DNA from: Streptomyces ruber
Lineage (GTDB): Bacteria > Actinomycetota > Actinomycetes > Streptomycetales > Streptomycetaceae
Direction of reading: 5' to 3'
Length of the DNA: 64,000 nt
Assembly (NCBI RefSeq): GCF_014648075.1
Contig: NZ_BMQK01000006.1
Span: 62,001 to 126,000 of the forward strand
Shown: piece after piece, positions 33,356 to 41,036 of the stretch
Layout of the letters: every line of letters begins with the position of its first letter
Numbering within the stretch: position 1 is the first letter of the stretch
Made by a program: the position numbers and the translations under genes
The notes under the pieces: model-generated
Databases searched by the model: none
Seen by the model: the letters and a program-made list of their open reading frames with translations, nothing else
Told to the model about the DNA's origin: nothing

Positions 33356-33454
33356 GCTGCAACCATCCCGGCCGGGGACAGGCCGGGGACATCCCGTCCG
33401 CCCCCGTCTTCGGGGTGGGGCCGGCACGCCTGACGCACGGGGGTTTTCCCCACC

Positions 33455-33488
33455 GGGCGGCCCGCCGGACGCGTCCGGCGGGCCGCCC
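33455..33488. repeat. perfect 34-bp palindrome in a divergent promoter region
   Basis: The 34 bases, centred on ACGCGT, are identical on both strands (arms GGGCGGCCCGCCGGAC). It lies 100 bases before the erythromycin-esterase start and 148 bases before the FUSC start, that is, upstream of both genes rather than behind either. A second, smaller inverted repeat GAACG-ATCA-CGTTC lies at 33563-33576, nearer the FUSC gene. Confidence 0.85.
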
Positions 33489-33636
33489 CGTCCCCGGGCA
33501 CCATCGGTCCCGCCCGTCCGTGTCTCTCCTCCCGTCCCGTGCGCACCGCTTAGGCTCGAAGGGAACGATCACGTTCTCGTGCTGCTCATGACACTGAGGG
33601 CGTATCGCGCGCGGTGGAAGGGGAACGAGCCCAGAA

Positions 33637-34956
33637 ATGCAAGACGTACGTGACGTGTGGGGCATGCTGGCCGGACGGATCGCCAAGTGGCGGCAGAATC
33701 CCGATGTCGTGCAAGCGGTGCGCGCGACGGCGGCCGCGACGGTGGCGTACGTGGTCGCGGTGCGGCTCAGCCCCGAGGCCGCGCCCCTGACGGCGCCGCT
33801 GACCGCACTCCTGGTCGTCCAGGTCACCCTGTACGGCACGCTCACGATGACGATCTCCCGGGTGAACGCGGTGGTCACCGGCGTCCTCATCGCCATCGGC
33901 TTCAGTGTGCTGGTGGGGCTGAGCTGGTGGAGCCTGGGACTGATCATCCTGGTGGCGCTGGGCGTCGGCCATCTCGTGCGGGCCGGTGCCTTCCTCCTGG
34001 AGACCGCGATCTCCGCCATGCTCGTGCTCGGGGTCACCCAGGTCGGGGACACGGCGTGGGCCCGGGTGCTGGAGACCCTGATCGGCGCCCTGGTCGGACT
34101 CCTCTTCAACGTGCTGGTCACGCCTCCGGTCTGGATCGACGCGGCCGGCCAGTCCATCGAGAACCTCGCGCGCCGGATACGGCAGTTGATGCTGCGGGTC
34201 GGGGAGGAGGCCGCGGGCCGCATGCCCGTCGAGCACGCCGCCGCCCGGCTGCACGAGGCGCGCCGGCTCGACCACGAGATCGTCGAGGTGGACGCGGACC
34301 TCAAGCAGGCCGAGGACAGCCTGAAGCTCAATCCCCGGGTCCGGGAGGGCCTGCTGCACCGGATCGTGCTGCGCACCGGGCTGGACACGCTGGAGATCTG
34401 CACGGTGGTGCTGCGGGTGCTGGCCCGTACCTTCACCGACCTGGCGAAGGCCCGTTATCCGAAGCCGCTGTTCGAGCCCGAGACGGGCGAGGTCCTGGAG
34501 CGGTTGCTCGCCCAGATCGGCAACGCCGTGGTGAGCTTCGCGGTGCTGGTCACCACGGACGTCTCCCGCAGCGCCGAGTCCGCCGAGGCCCGGCTGACCG
34601 CCGAGCTCACCGAGGCCGCGGCGACCCGCGACAAGCTGGCCCTGCTGCTGGAGAAGGAGGCCCGGGAGGACCCGCACCTCTGGCAGCTCCGTGGTGCCGT
34701 CCTCACCGAGGTCAACCGCATCATCGACGAGCTGGACACCGAGCACCGCTCCCGCCGGCTGCTGGAGGAGCTCGACCGCGGCACCCGGGAGGCGCGCGAG
34801 CGCCGGCCGCGGCTGACCCGGCTGCGCGACCGGCTGCGCGAGGTCCGCCGGTCGTGGCGGAACCCGTCCGCCCTCGTCGGGCGCTCCAAGGACAAGAAAA
34901 AGAACAAGGAGAAGGACAAGGGAAAGGGACGGGAGCGGGAACGGTCGGAGGTCTGA
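33637..34956 (+). CDS. FUSC-family aromatic-acid exporter with lysine-rich tail
   Basis: 439 residues. Membrane helices in residues 30-160 (TAAATVAYVVAVRL, APLTALLVVQVTLYGTLTMTISRVNAVVTGVLIAIGFSVLVGLSWWSLGLIILVALGVG, TLIGALVGLLFNVLVTPPVW), then a long cytosolic helical domain rich in Glu/Arg (coiled coil likely at 300-400) and a C-terminal KDKKKNKEKDKGKGRERERSEV tail. Same plan as the protein at 22653. Probably exports organic anions. The ATG follows AACGAGCCCAG weakly; the spacing to the palindromes upstream suggests regulation. Confidence 0.85.
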   Translation: MQDVRDVWGMLAGRIAKWRQNPDVVQAVRATAAATVAYVVAVRLSPEAAPLTAPLTALLVVQVTLYGTLTMTISRVNAVVTGVLIAIGFSVLVGLSWWSLGLIILVALGVGHLVRAGAFLLETAISAMLVLGVTQVGDTAWARVLETLIGALVGLLFNVLVTPPVWIDAAGQSIENLARRIRQLMLRVGEEAAGRMPVEHAAARLHEARRLDHEIVEVDADLKQAEDSLKLNPRVREGLLHRIVLRTGLDTLEICTVVLRVLARTFTDLAKARYPKPLFEPETGEVLERLLAQIGNAVVSFAVLVTTDVSRSAESAEARLTAELTEAAATRDKLALLLEKEAREDPHLWQLRGAVLTEVNRIIDELDTEHRSRRLLEELDRGTREARERRPRLTRLRDRLREVRRSWRNPSALVGRSKDKKKNKEKDKGKGRERERSEV

Positions 34957-35054
34957 GGTCCGACGAGGAGACGGTAGGGCGGTACGGCGGTACGGTCGGG
35001 CCCAGGCCGCTCGGCAGACGCAGAACGGCACCGCGAACAGCGAGGAGCGCACCC

Positions 35055-36131
35055 ATGACCGGCGGCACCGTGCGGATCGACGGCAACTCACTGCGCCTGC
35101 CGGGCGGTGTGGCGGTGCGCTTCGTACGGACCCTGCGCCTGCCCGAGACGGGCACCCACCGGCTGCCGCCGGGCCTCGGCGACTTCCCCGTCCGCCGGGT
35201 CGAGGACCACCCGGACACGGTGCCCGGGCGGATGCGGGAGCGCGGCGGGGTGCTGCTTCCGGTGTACCTGCGCGAGGCCATGTGGCTGCACTTCGGGGGC
35301 ACGACGGAACCGGCCGCCCTCCAGGTGGGCGTCGGCAAGGTGTGCGCCGTGTCCGGGAGGCCGTGGAGCGACCGGCTCGGCCGGGACCCGCAGAACTACG
35401 TGGTGCTGCCCCGCCAGCCGTGGCTCGACGGCATCAACTCCGGCGACGGCACGGTCCGTCAGTTCGTGGCGGTCCCGCTCGGCATGGGCGCCACGGTGGA
35501 GGGCCAGGTGACGGGCGAGGAGGTGTGGGGCGGCGTACAGCTGCAGTCGTTCCCGCTGCGGGAGGAGCGGCTCGCCGAGTGGCACCGGGCGCAGCGGGTC
35601 CTGGCGCGGGGCGCGCGCGGTACGCACTCGATGCTGCCGCAGGGCGGGTACGGTGCGGCTCCCCCGGCGCCGGGAGCCGCGTACCCGCCGGCCGCCTCCG
35701 CCGCGCCGGGTGGCGCCCCGGCCCGTGCGGGCGCGGCCCCGCGGGCGGCCGCCGCGATGGGCCTGGGCGTCGGCGGCTCGATGCGCCAGGAGGTGTACGA
35801 GGACGACCGGCCGCTCGGCGACTGGGCCGAGGAGCCGGCGGGCCGTGTCTTCGTGCACCTCGTCACGCCGCCCGAGTGGCGGCGCATCACCGGCGAGGCA
35901 CCGCCGCCGTCGCCGGTCGACCGGGCGGCGTACACCCGGGCCGGGCTGCCCTGGTTCGACTACTACGACCAGGACGCCGACGACCTCGCGCCCACCGGCA
36001 CGCTCGGTGCGGTGAAGCCGGTCGGGGACTGGCTCGGCGACGACCACGAGCCCTGGCAGGAGCCGTCGGAGCACCAGGTGAAGCCGCTCGGGGACGCGCC
36101 GGGCGAGCCGGTCGGCGACGGCGACTGGTGA
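35055..36131 (+). CDS. conserved hypothetical protein with GDW repeats
   Basis: 358 residues, no membrane segment. Residues 1-185 form an ordered, beta-rich domain (MTGGTVRIDGNSLRLPGGVAVRFVRTLRLPETGTH, LPVYLREAMWLHFGG, VGKVCAVSGRPW, QFVAVPLGMGATVEGQVTGEEVWGGVQLQSF). A Pro/Ala/Gly linker (200-240) joins it to a tail with a motif that recurs four times: PLGDWAEE, PVGDWLGDD, PLGDAPGE, PVGDGDW. Streptomyces have such proteins of unknown role with a name-less N-terminal domain. ATG follows GAGGAG. A strong terminator follows. Confidence 0.75.
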   Translation: MTGGTVRIDGNSLRLPGGVAVRFVRTLRLPETGTHRLPPGLGDFPVRRVEDHPDTVPGRMRERGGVLLPVYLREAMWLHFGGTTEPAALQVGVGKVCAVSGRPWSDRLGRDPQNYVVLPRQPWLDGINSGDGTVRQFVAVPLGMGATVEGQVTGEEVWGGVQLQSFPLREERLAEWHRAQRVLARGARGTHSMLPQGGYGAAPPAPGAAYPPAASAAPGGAPARAGAAPRAAAAMGLGVGGSMRQEVYEDDRPLGDWAEEPAGRVFVHLVTPPEWRRITGEAPPPSPVDRAAYTRAGLPWFDYYDQDADDLAPTGTLGAVKPVGDWLGDDHEPWQEPSEHQVKPLGDAPGEPVGDGDW

Positions 36132-36141
36132 ACGGGACGGC

Positions 36142-36190
36142 GGGCGGGGGCGGGTGCCGCGCCACGGGCGACACCCGCCCCCGCCCTCTT
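36142..36190 (+). terminator. intrinsic terminator
   Basis: 15-bp perfect stem (36142-36156 with 36172-36186), 15-base loop, then TCTTTG. Confidence 0.85.
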
Positions 36191-36285
36191 TGCGCCGCGG
36201 GCGCCGCGCACGCCAGAGTGGATCACGGACGGGACGGCCCGGGCCGAGGACCCGAGCGATCCTTCGAGTGATCCGAGGTGCGCAC

Positions 36286-37572
36286 ATGACGAGTGACCGG
36301 ACGAACGACCGGGCGGGTGACCGGGCGGGTGACCGGCACGGCTGGAGCAGGCGCCGGTTCGTCCGGGCGGCCTGGGCCGCCGCCGTCCCGGCGGTGGCGT
36401 CGGCGGCGGGCTGCGGCGACTCGTCCTCCTCCGCCGACGGCTCCGAGCGGTCGGCCGCCCCGGCGACGGACCGCTCGCCGTCCGCCGGGGAGGCGGCGCG
36501 GGAGAGCTCGCGCGACGCCTCGCCCACGCCGCTCCCCACCGGTCCCCGCCCGCTGTACATCGGCACGTACTCCTCGGCGGAGGGCGGCGGCGACGGCATC
36601 GGCGTGGCGACGTACGAACCGGGGACCGGCCGGATCGCCGACGGGGGCACCATCGGCGGGGTCGGCGATCCGTCCTATCTGGCGGTGCATCCGGACGGGC
36701 GGACGCTGTACGCCGCCGACGAGCGGGACGAGGGCGGTGTCACGGCCGTACGGCTCGCCGACCGCCGTGTCCTCGGCACCCGGAGCACCGGCGGGGCGGC
36801 CACCTGCCAGCTGTCCGTGCACCCGGGCGGGCGCTGGCTGCTGAGCGCCGACTACGGGTCCGGGAGCGTGGCCGTGCACCCGGTCGACCGGGACTCCGGC
36901 GCCCTCGGCGAGCGCACGGACCTCGTCACGCACGACAGCCCGGAGCCCGGCCCGGGCCAGGACGGGCCGCACGCCCACCAGATCGTCACCAGTCCCGACG
37001 GCGGGCACGTGCTCGCCGTCGACCTGGGCACGGACACCGTGTACACGTACCGTCTGGACACCGCGAAGGGCACCCTGACGGAGGTCTCACGGGCCTCGGC
37101 GCGGTCCGGTGCGGGACCGCGGCACCTCACGTTCCACCCCGGCGGCCGGCACGCCTACCTCGCGTGCGAACTCGACAACACGGTGGTGGTCTGCGGCTAC
37201 GACCCGGACAGCGGGCGGCTGACGCCGGGTGATCCGCAGTCCACGGGGACGGGGTCCGGCACCAGCTACCCGGCGCAGGTCCTGGTGACGGCGAACGGGT
37301 CGTACGCCTTCCTCGCCAACCGCGGCCACGACAGCATCACCCGGTACGCCGTCGAGGACGGCGGGGCGCGGCTGAGGCTGCTGGACACGGTGCCGGCCGG
37401 CGGCCAGTTCCCGCGTCACCTCGCCTTCTCCCCCGACGAGCGGCTGCTGTTCGCCTCGTTGCAGCGGTCGGGCGCGGTCAGCGTGTTCCACGTGGACGCG
37501 GGCAGCGGTGAACTGCGCACCGCGGGACGGCCGTTCGCCTCACCCGTCGCCGTCTGTGCGCTGCCGCTGTAG
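36286..37572 (+). CDS. Tat-exported lipoprotein lactonase (6-phosphogluconolactonase-like beta propeller)
   Basis: 428 residues. The N-terminus has a twin-arginine signal (SRRRFVRAAWAAAVPAVASAAGC) ending in a lipobox-like AAGC, so it is probably a Tat-exported lipoprotein. A Ser/Ala-rich linker follows. The rest is a seven-bladed propeller of the YbhE/lactonase type (GPRPLYIGTYSSAEGGGDGIGV, DPSYLAVHPDGRTLYAADE, GPHAHQIVTSPDGGHVLAVDLGTD, GPRHLTFHPGGRHAYLACEL, FPRHLAFSPDERLLFAS). The cytosolic enzyme hydrolyses 6-phosphogluconolactone; this outside version must have another substrate. Its end overlaps the DUF2470 gene by 33 bases. Confidence 0.88.
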   Translation: MTSDRTNDRAGDRAGDRHGWSRRRFVRAAWAAAVPAVASAAGCGDSSSSADGSERSAAPATDRSPSAGEAARESSRDASPTPLPTGPRPLYIGTYSSAEGGGDGIGVATYEPGTGRIADGGTIGGVGDPSYLAVHPDGRTLYAADERDEGGVTAVRLADRRVLGTRSTGGAATCQLSVHPGGRWLLSADYGSGSVAVHPVDRDSGALGERTDLVTHDSPEPGPGQDGPHAHQIVTSPDGGHVLAVDLGTDTVYTYRLDTAKGTLTEVSRASARSGAGPRHLTFHPGGRHAYLACELDNTVVVCGYDPDSGRLTPGDPQSTGTGSGTSYPAQVLVTANGSYAFLANRGHDSITRYAVEDGGARLRLLDTVPAGGQFPRHLAFSPDERLLFASLQRSGAVSVFHVDAGSGELRTAGRPFASPVAVCALPL

Positions 37573-38316
37573 GGCCCGGGGACGCGCGGCGGCGCCGGCC
37601 CGGGCGAGCAGGACGTGCATGCGCTCGGTGAGCTGCGCGAGGTCGTCGGCGGGCCGGTGGAACGGCAGCCGTACGTCGCCGTGGCCGCGCACCCGCTCGA
37701 TCCTCAGGGTGAGTCCGTGCCGGTCGACGGCGAGGGGCTGGACGAGGACGGCACCGTGCAGGCTGCTCGCCTCGACGAGGCGGGTGAGGCGCTCGACGGC
37801 GTCGGGGTGCGCCGAGGCGAGATGGCTGAGCAGCTGGAACTCGGCCGTGGCGAGCCGGTCGGGCGTGGCCTCCGCGAACTCGTCGAGGTCGACGACGACC
37901 GTGCGGGACGGCTCGCGCAGCACCACTCTGGTGGGCCGGAACTCGAGCTTGCCGTCCTCGTTCCCGGGGTTCCCGGGGTTCCCGGGGTTCCCGGGGTTCC
38001 CGGGGTTCCCGGGGACGAACCAGCCGGCGAGCCAGAGCCGCGCGCGGATCCGGTTGCGCACGGGCACGGGCGCCACGTCCGCGAACTCCAGCACCGCGGA
38101 GGGCTCGCCGCGCGGCGCGCAGATCGCCGCCGCGACGAGCGCGCTCTCCTCCGGCACGGTCAGGAGCACCCGGCCGTCCCCGGTGACGGTGTGCGCGCCG
38201 ACGAACTCCTCCCGGCCGCCCTCCGCGGTCACCGCGCAGGTCCATGCGGCGGCGAGCACCGAGCGGGCACGCTCCGCCGCGGACGGCGCCGCCGTCCAGG
38301 TGTGATGGTCACCCAT
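37540..38316 (-). CDS. DUF2470-domain protein, iron-regulated
   Basis: 258 residues. The N-terminal half (ERARSVLAAAWTCAVTAEGG, DGRVLLTVPEESALVAAAIC, VLEFADVAPVPVRNRIRARLWLAGWF) has the split-barrel look of haem-utilisation and flavin-reductase-like proteins; the C-terminal half (FQLLSHLASAHPDAVERLTRLVEAS, VDRHGLTLRIERVRGHGDVRLPF) is the DUF2470 part. Between them lies a five-fold Gly-Asn-Pro repeat encoded by a 9-base tandem repeat. A DmdR/IdeR-type iron box touches the Shine-Dalgarno sequence, so the gene should be off in iron-rich cells. A role in haem or siderophore iron use is likely. Confidence 0.82.
   Translation of the reverse strand: MGDHHTWTAAPSAAERARSVLAAAWTCAVTAEGGREEFVGAHTVTGDGRVLLTVPEESALVAAAICAPRGEPSAVLEFADVAPVPVRNRIRARLWLAGWFVPGNPGNPGNPGNPGNPGNEDGKLEFRPTRVVLREPSRTVVVDLDEFAEATPDRLATAEFQLLSHLASAHPDAVERLTRLVEASSLHGAVLVQPLAVDRHGLTLRIERVRGHGDVRLPFHRPADDLAQLTERMHVLLARAGAAARPRALQRQRTDGDG
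37961..38014 (-). repeat. six tandem 9-bp units inside the DUF2470 gene
   Basis: TTCCCGGGG repeated six times without error; on the coding strand it gives Gly-Asn-Pro repeats in the linker of the protein. Copy number probably varies between strains. Confidence 0.9.
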
Positions 38317-38328
38317 CCCTAACCTCCC

Positions 38329-38347
38329 TTAGGTAAGCCTCACCTAA
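38329..38347 (-). promoter_or_regulatory. DmdR/DtxR-type iron box
   Basis: TTAGGTAAGCCTCACCTAA matches the 19-bp DtxR/IdeR/DmdR consensus at nearly every position. It lies 12 bases before the start codon of the DUF2470 gene, overlapping its leader. Confidence 0.88.
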
Positions 38348-38443
38348 CCTATCGGAGATCCGGGTGTACGCCAACCACCGATCGGTACACCGCGTTCGCT
38401 CTCGTCACGGGGCGCTGGGCCGAAGGGCCGTCGGCGGCGCCGG

Positions 38444-39274
38444 TCAGCCGGCCGCCGTCCAGTGGCCGGGACGGGTGACCGACGCGGGCAGCCGCGTACC
38501 GGCGCTCCCCCGGGCCGCGTTCACCTGGGGCTGGGTCAGGAAGAACGCACCCGTCAGATCGGCGCCCGAGAGGTCGGCGTCGCGCAGGTCGGCACCGATC
38601 AGGTCCGCGCCCCGCAGATCGGCGCCCCGCAGGTCGGCCGCGATGAGGTACGCGCCGCGCAGGCCGGCCTTCCGCAGATCGGCCCCCTTGAGGCGGGCGC
38701 CCATCAGGTCGGCGCCCCGGCGCTCCTTGCGGCGCCCGGCACCCGCCCGCATCAGCTCGCTGACCCGCAGCAGCACCTCGTCGACCCGCCGCCGGTGCGC
38801 GGGGACGTCCAGCTCCATGAGCCTCTCGGGGCTCTCCAGCGTCAGCTTCTCGGTCTCCGCGAACAGCCGGCGCGCCCGGTCGTGGACGGGACGGGCGGCC
38901 GTCAGGGTCAGCGCCTCGTCCAGGTACAGGAGCAGTTCCTGCAGCTGGCGCACGACGGGGAACACGTCGAACATCCGCCGGGCGTGCGCACCGGAACCCG
39001 ACCGCCAGTCCGCACCCGCGAAGGTGACCTGGGAGACCTTCTGCCCGGCGCCGAAGCAGTCGTAGACCGTGCAGCCCGGGTAGCCCTCCTGCCGCAGCCG
39101 GACGTGGATGCCGCAGCGGAAGTCCGCCCGGAGATTGGCGCAGGGCTTCCCCGCCGCCTTGTCGGTCGCGAAGTCCGCCGAGGCGGCGAAGGGAAGCGCC
39201 ACGCAGCACAGGCCGAAGCAGCGCGCGCAGTCGGCGCGCAGCTCCGAGGAGCGGTCGGCGGATGTCTGTTCCAT
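38444..39274 (-). CDS. pentapeptide-repeat protein with Cys-rich N-terminus
   Basis: 276 residues. Residues 15-80 are Cys-rich (CARCFGLCC, PCANL, RCGIHVRL, GCTVYDCFG), probably binding metal. The middle (95-185) is helical. Residues about 187-245 form eleven pentapeptide units (A-D/N-L/M-x-x: GADLMGARLKGADLRKAGLRGAYLIAADL and on), which build a square beta-helix. Other pentapeptide proteins (Qnr, MfpA) mimic DNA and protect gyrase; whether this one does is unknown. ATG behind no clear site. The gene follows the ECF sigma gene by 9 bases. Confidence 0.85.
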   Translation of the reverse strand: MEQTSADRSSELRADCARCFGLCCVALPFAASADFATDKAAGKPCANLRADFRCGIHVRLRQEGYPGCTVYDCFGAGQKVSQVTFAGADWRSGSGAHARRMFDVFPVVRQLQELLLYLDEALTLTAARPVHDRARRLFAETEKLTLESPERLMELDVPAHRRRVDEVLLRVSELMRAGAGRRKERRGADLMGARLKGADLRKAGLRGAYLIAADLRGADLRGADLIGADLRDADLSGADLTGAFFLTQPQVNAARGSAGTRLPASVTRPGHWTAAG

Positions 39275-39283
39275 ACGGTCACC

Positions 39284-40189
39284 CTAAGCGGCTCCGGTCC
39301 CCGCGGCCTCGGCCGGCCCGGCGAGCCGCTCCGGGTCCGACAGGATGTACATCCCGTCGACCATGCCGTCCCGCACGGTGAAGCCGACGACCGACAGCGG
39401 TCTGCCGTCCACGACCGTGAGCGTGCCGATCCCGCCGTTGACCCGCACGAGACGCGCGTGCGGCGACAGCGAGCGGTAGAGGAAGGCCTGTTCGGCCACC
39501 GGCCGCCTGCCCTTCAGCACTCTGGACGCGGCCGTGCCCGTGGCGAGTGCCCCGGCGTCCACCCGCAGCACCACCTCGGGATGGAGCACCGCCAGCAGCG
39601 CCTCGAAGTCACCGCCGCGCGAGGCGGCGAGGAAGGCCTCGACGGCCTCCCGCTGCCGGGCCGGGTCGGGCTGCGGGGCGGGCCCGGCGTCCCGCACCCG
39701 GCGCCGGGCCCGGCCGGCGAGCTGCCGGGTCGCCGCCGGAGAGCGGTCCAGGACGGCCGCTATGTCGTCGAAGGGCACGCCGAACATGTCGTGCAGCACG
39801 AACGCGAGGCGTTCCGCGGGCCGCAGCGTGTCCAGCACCACCAGCAGGGCGAGCCCCACCGAGTCCGCGCGCAGCGCCTCCTGCTCGGGGTCGGCGCCGT
39901 CCAGGGGGCCGACGACCGGGTCGGGCAGGAAGGTCCCGTACCCGTCCATGGGCTCCTCGCGGCGGGTGCGCCGGGCGCGCAGCATGTCCAGGCAGATCCG
40001 GCCGGTCACGGTCGTCAGCCAGCCGCCCAGGTTGCGCACGTCGGTCAGGTCCGCGCGGCTGAGCCGCAGCCATGTCTCCTGCACCGCGTCGTCGGCCTCG
40101 CCGAGCGAGCCCAGCATCCGGTAGGCCACCGCCCGCAGGTGCCCCCGGTGTTCCTCGAACCGCCCGGCCAGCACCTCGTCGTCCGCCAT
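39284..40189 (-). CDS. ECF41-group sigma factor with SnoaL-like C-terminal domain
   Basis: 301 residues. Sigma region 2 (FEEHRGHLRAVAYRMLGSLGEADDAVQETWLRL, NLGGWLTTVTGRICLDMLRARRTRREE), linker with FLPDPVVG, region 4 (LRPAERLAFVLHDMFGVPFDDIAAVLDRSPAATRQLAGRARRRVR) and a C-terminal SnoaL/NTF2-like domain (VEAFLAASRGGDFEALLAVLHPEVVLRVD) ending NGGIG and SDPERL, the degenerate equivalents of the ECF41 motifs. In ECF41 the tail regulates activity in place of an anti-sigma factor. The usual partner, a carboxymuconolactone-decarboxylase-type or oxidoreductase gene (COE), is not adjacent here; the neighbours are a PIG-L deacetylase and a pentapeptide protein. Confidence 0.9.
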   Translation of the reverse strand: MADDEVLAGRFEEHRGHLRAVAYRMLGSLGEADDAVQETWLRLSRADLTDVRNLGGWLTTVTGRICLDMLRARRTRREEPMDGYGTFLPDPVVGPLDGADPEQEALRADSVGLALLVVLDTLRPAERLAFVLHDMFGVPFDDIAAVLDRSPAATRQLAGRARRRVRDAGPAPQPDPARQREAVEAFLAASRGGDFEALLAVLHPEVVLRVDAGALATGTAASRVLKGRRPVAEQAFLYRSLSPHARLVRVNGGIGTLTVVDGRPLSVVGFTVRDGMVDGMYILSDPERLAGPAEAAGTGAA

Positions 40190-40210
40190 GTCCCGCTCCC
40201 CCGTCGTCGT

Positions 40211-40960
40211 TCAGCGGCCGAACAGCTCGAACGAGACGGCGGGTCTCCCGCCGAAGCGCGCCCCCACCGTCCGGGCGTACCCGGTGAGGAACTCACGGCA
40301 GTAAGTCTCCGGGTCCTCGTCCGTCAACGCCGTGATGTAGGTTCGGTGTTCGAGCAGGGAGCGTACCGCGCGCTCGAGTCCCGGCGTCGCGTCCACGGCG
40401 TGCGTGGGCACCGGGGAACCGGCGACGGCGACCCAGCGCACCCCGTCCCACGGCTGAAGGCCCTGCTCGGCGAGGTCCGGGAAGATCCACCGGTTGCCGG
40501 CGTCGGCGGCCGCGTCGAGCGTGGCGCGTCCGACGGCCACGTGGTCCGGGGTGTTCCAGGCGGTGCCGCCCCAGGTGTCGCGGTGGTTGATCGTGACGAC
40601 CAGCTCGGGCCGGTGCCTGCGGATCGCTGCCGCGATGTCCCGGCGCAGCGCGGTGCCGTACTCGACCACGCCGTCCCGGTGGCCGAGGAACTCCACCTCG
40701 CACACGCCCACCACGGCCGCGCTCGCCCGCTGCTCCCGTTCGCGCAGCGGGCCGCACTCGGCGGGAGCCAGCGTGTCGATGCCGGCCTCGCCGCGGGTGG
40801 CGAGGACGTAGGCGACCTCACGGCCGGCGTCGGTCCAGGCGGCGATCGCCGCGGAGCAGCCGTACTCGAGGTCGTCCGGGTGGGCGACGACCGCGAGGGC
40901 GCGCCGCCAGTCCTCGGGCATGGGCGCCAGCGGTTCGTTCGTCGGAGTCGGAACGGTCAT
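40211..40960 (-). CDS. PIG-L/LmbE-family deacetylase
   Basis: 249 residues. Zinc motif AHPDDLEYG (His-Pro-Asp-Asp) at about 33, then YVLATRGEAGI, REREQRASAAVVGVCEVEFLGHRDG, IRRHRPELVVTINHRDTWGGTAWNTPDHVAVG (the second zinc His in PDH). This is the fold of MshB/Mca and of GlcNAc deacetylases; MshB and Mca act in mycothiol metabolism, but this protein is shorter and its substrate is not evident. The start at 40960 (ATG) was preferred over an upstream one because the family begins near MTVPTPTNEPLA. Confidence 0.88.
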   Translation of the reverse strand: MTVPTPTNEPLAPMPEDWRRALAVVAHPDDLEYGCSAAIAAWTDAGREVAYVLATRGEAGIDTLAPAECGPLREREQRASAAVVGVCEVEFLGHRDGVVEYGTALRRDIAAAIRRHRPELVVTINHRDTWGGTAWNTPDHVAVGRATLDAAADAGNRWIFPDLAEQGLQPWDGVRWVAVAGSPVPTHAVDATPGLERAVRSLLEHRTYITALTDEDPETYCREFLTGYARTVGARFGGRPAVSFELFGR

Positions 40961-41036
40961 GCTCCGCACCCTAGCCCGCCCCACCGACAGCCCGCCCCGC
41001 CGGCGACGTGCCCTCGTGCCGTCCGGTCCCGGGCCG

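Noticed and set aside
37961..38014. Regulatory repeat
   Set aside because: The 9-base units lie in frame inside the DUF2470 gene and encode Gly-Asn-Pro, so they are coding.
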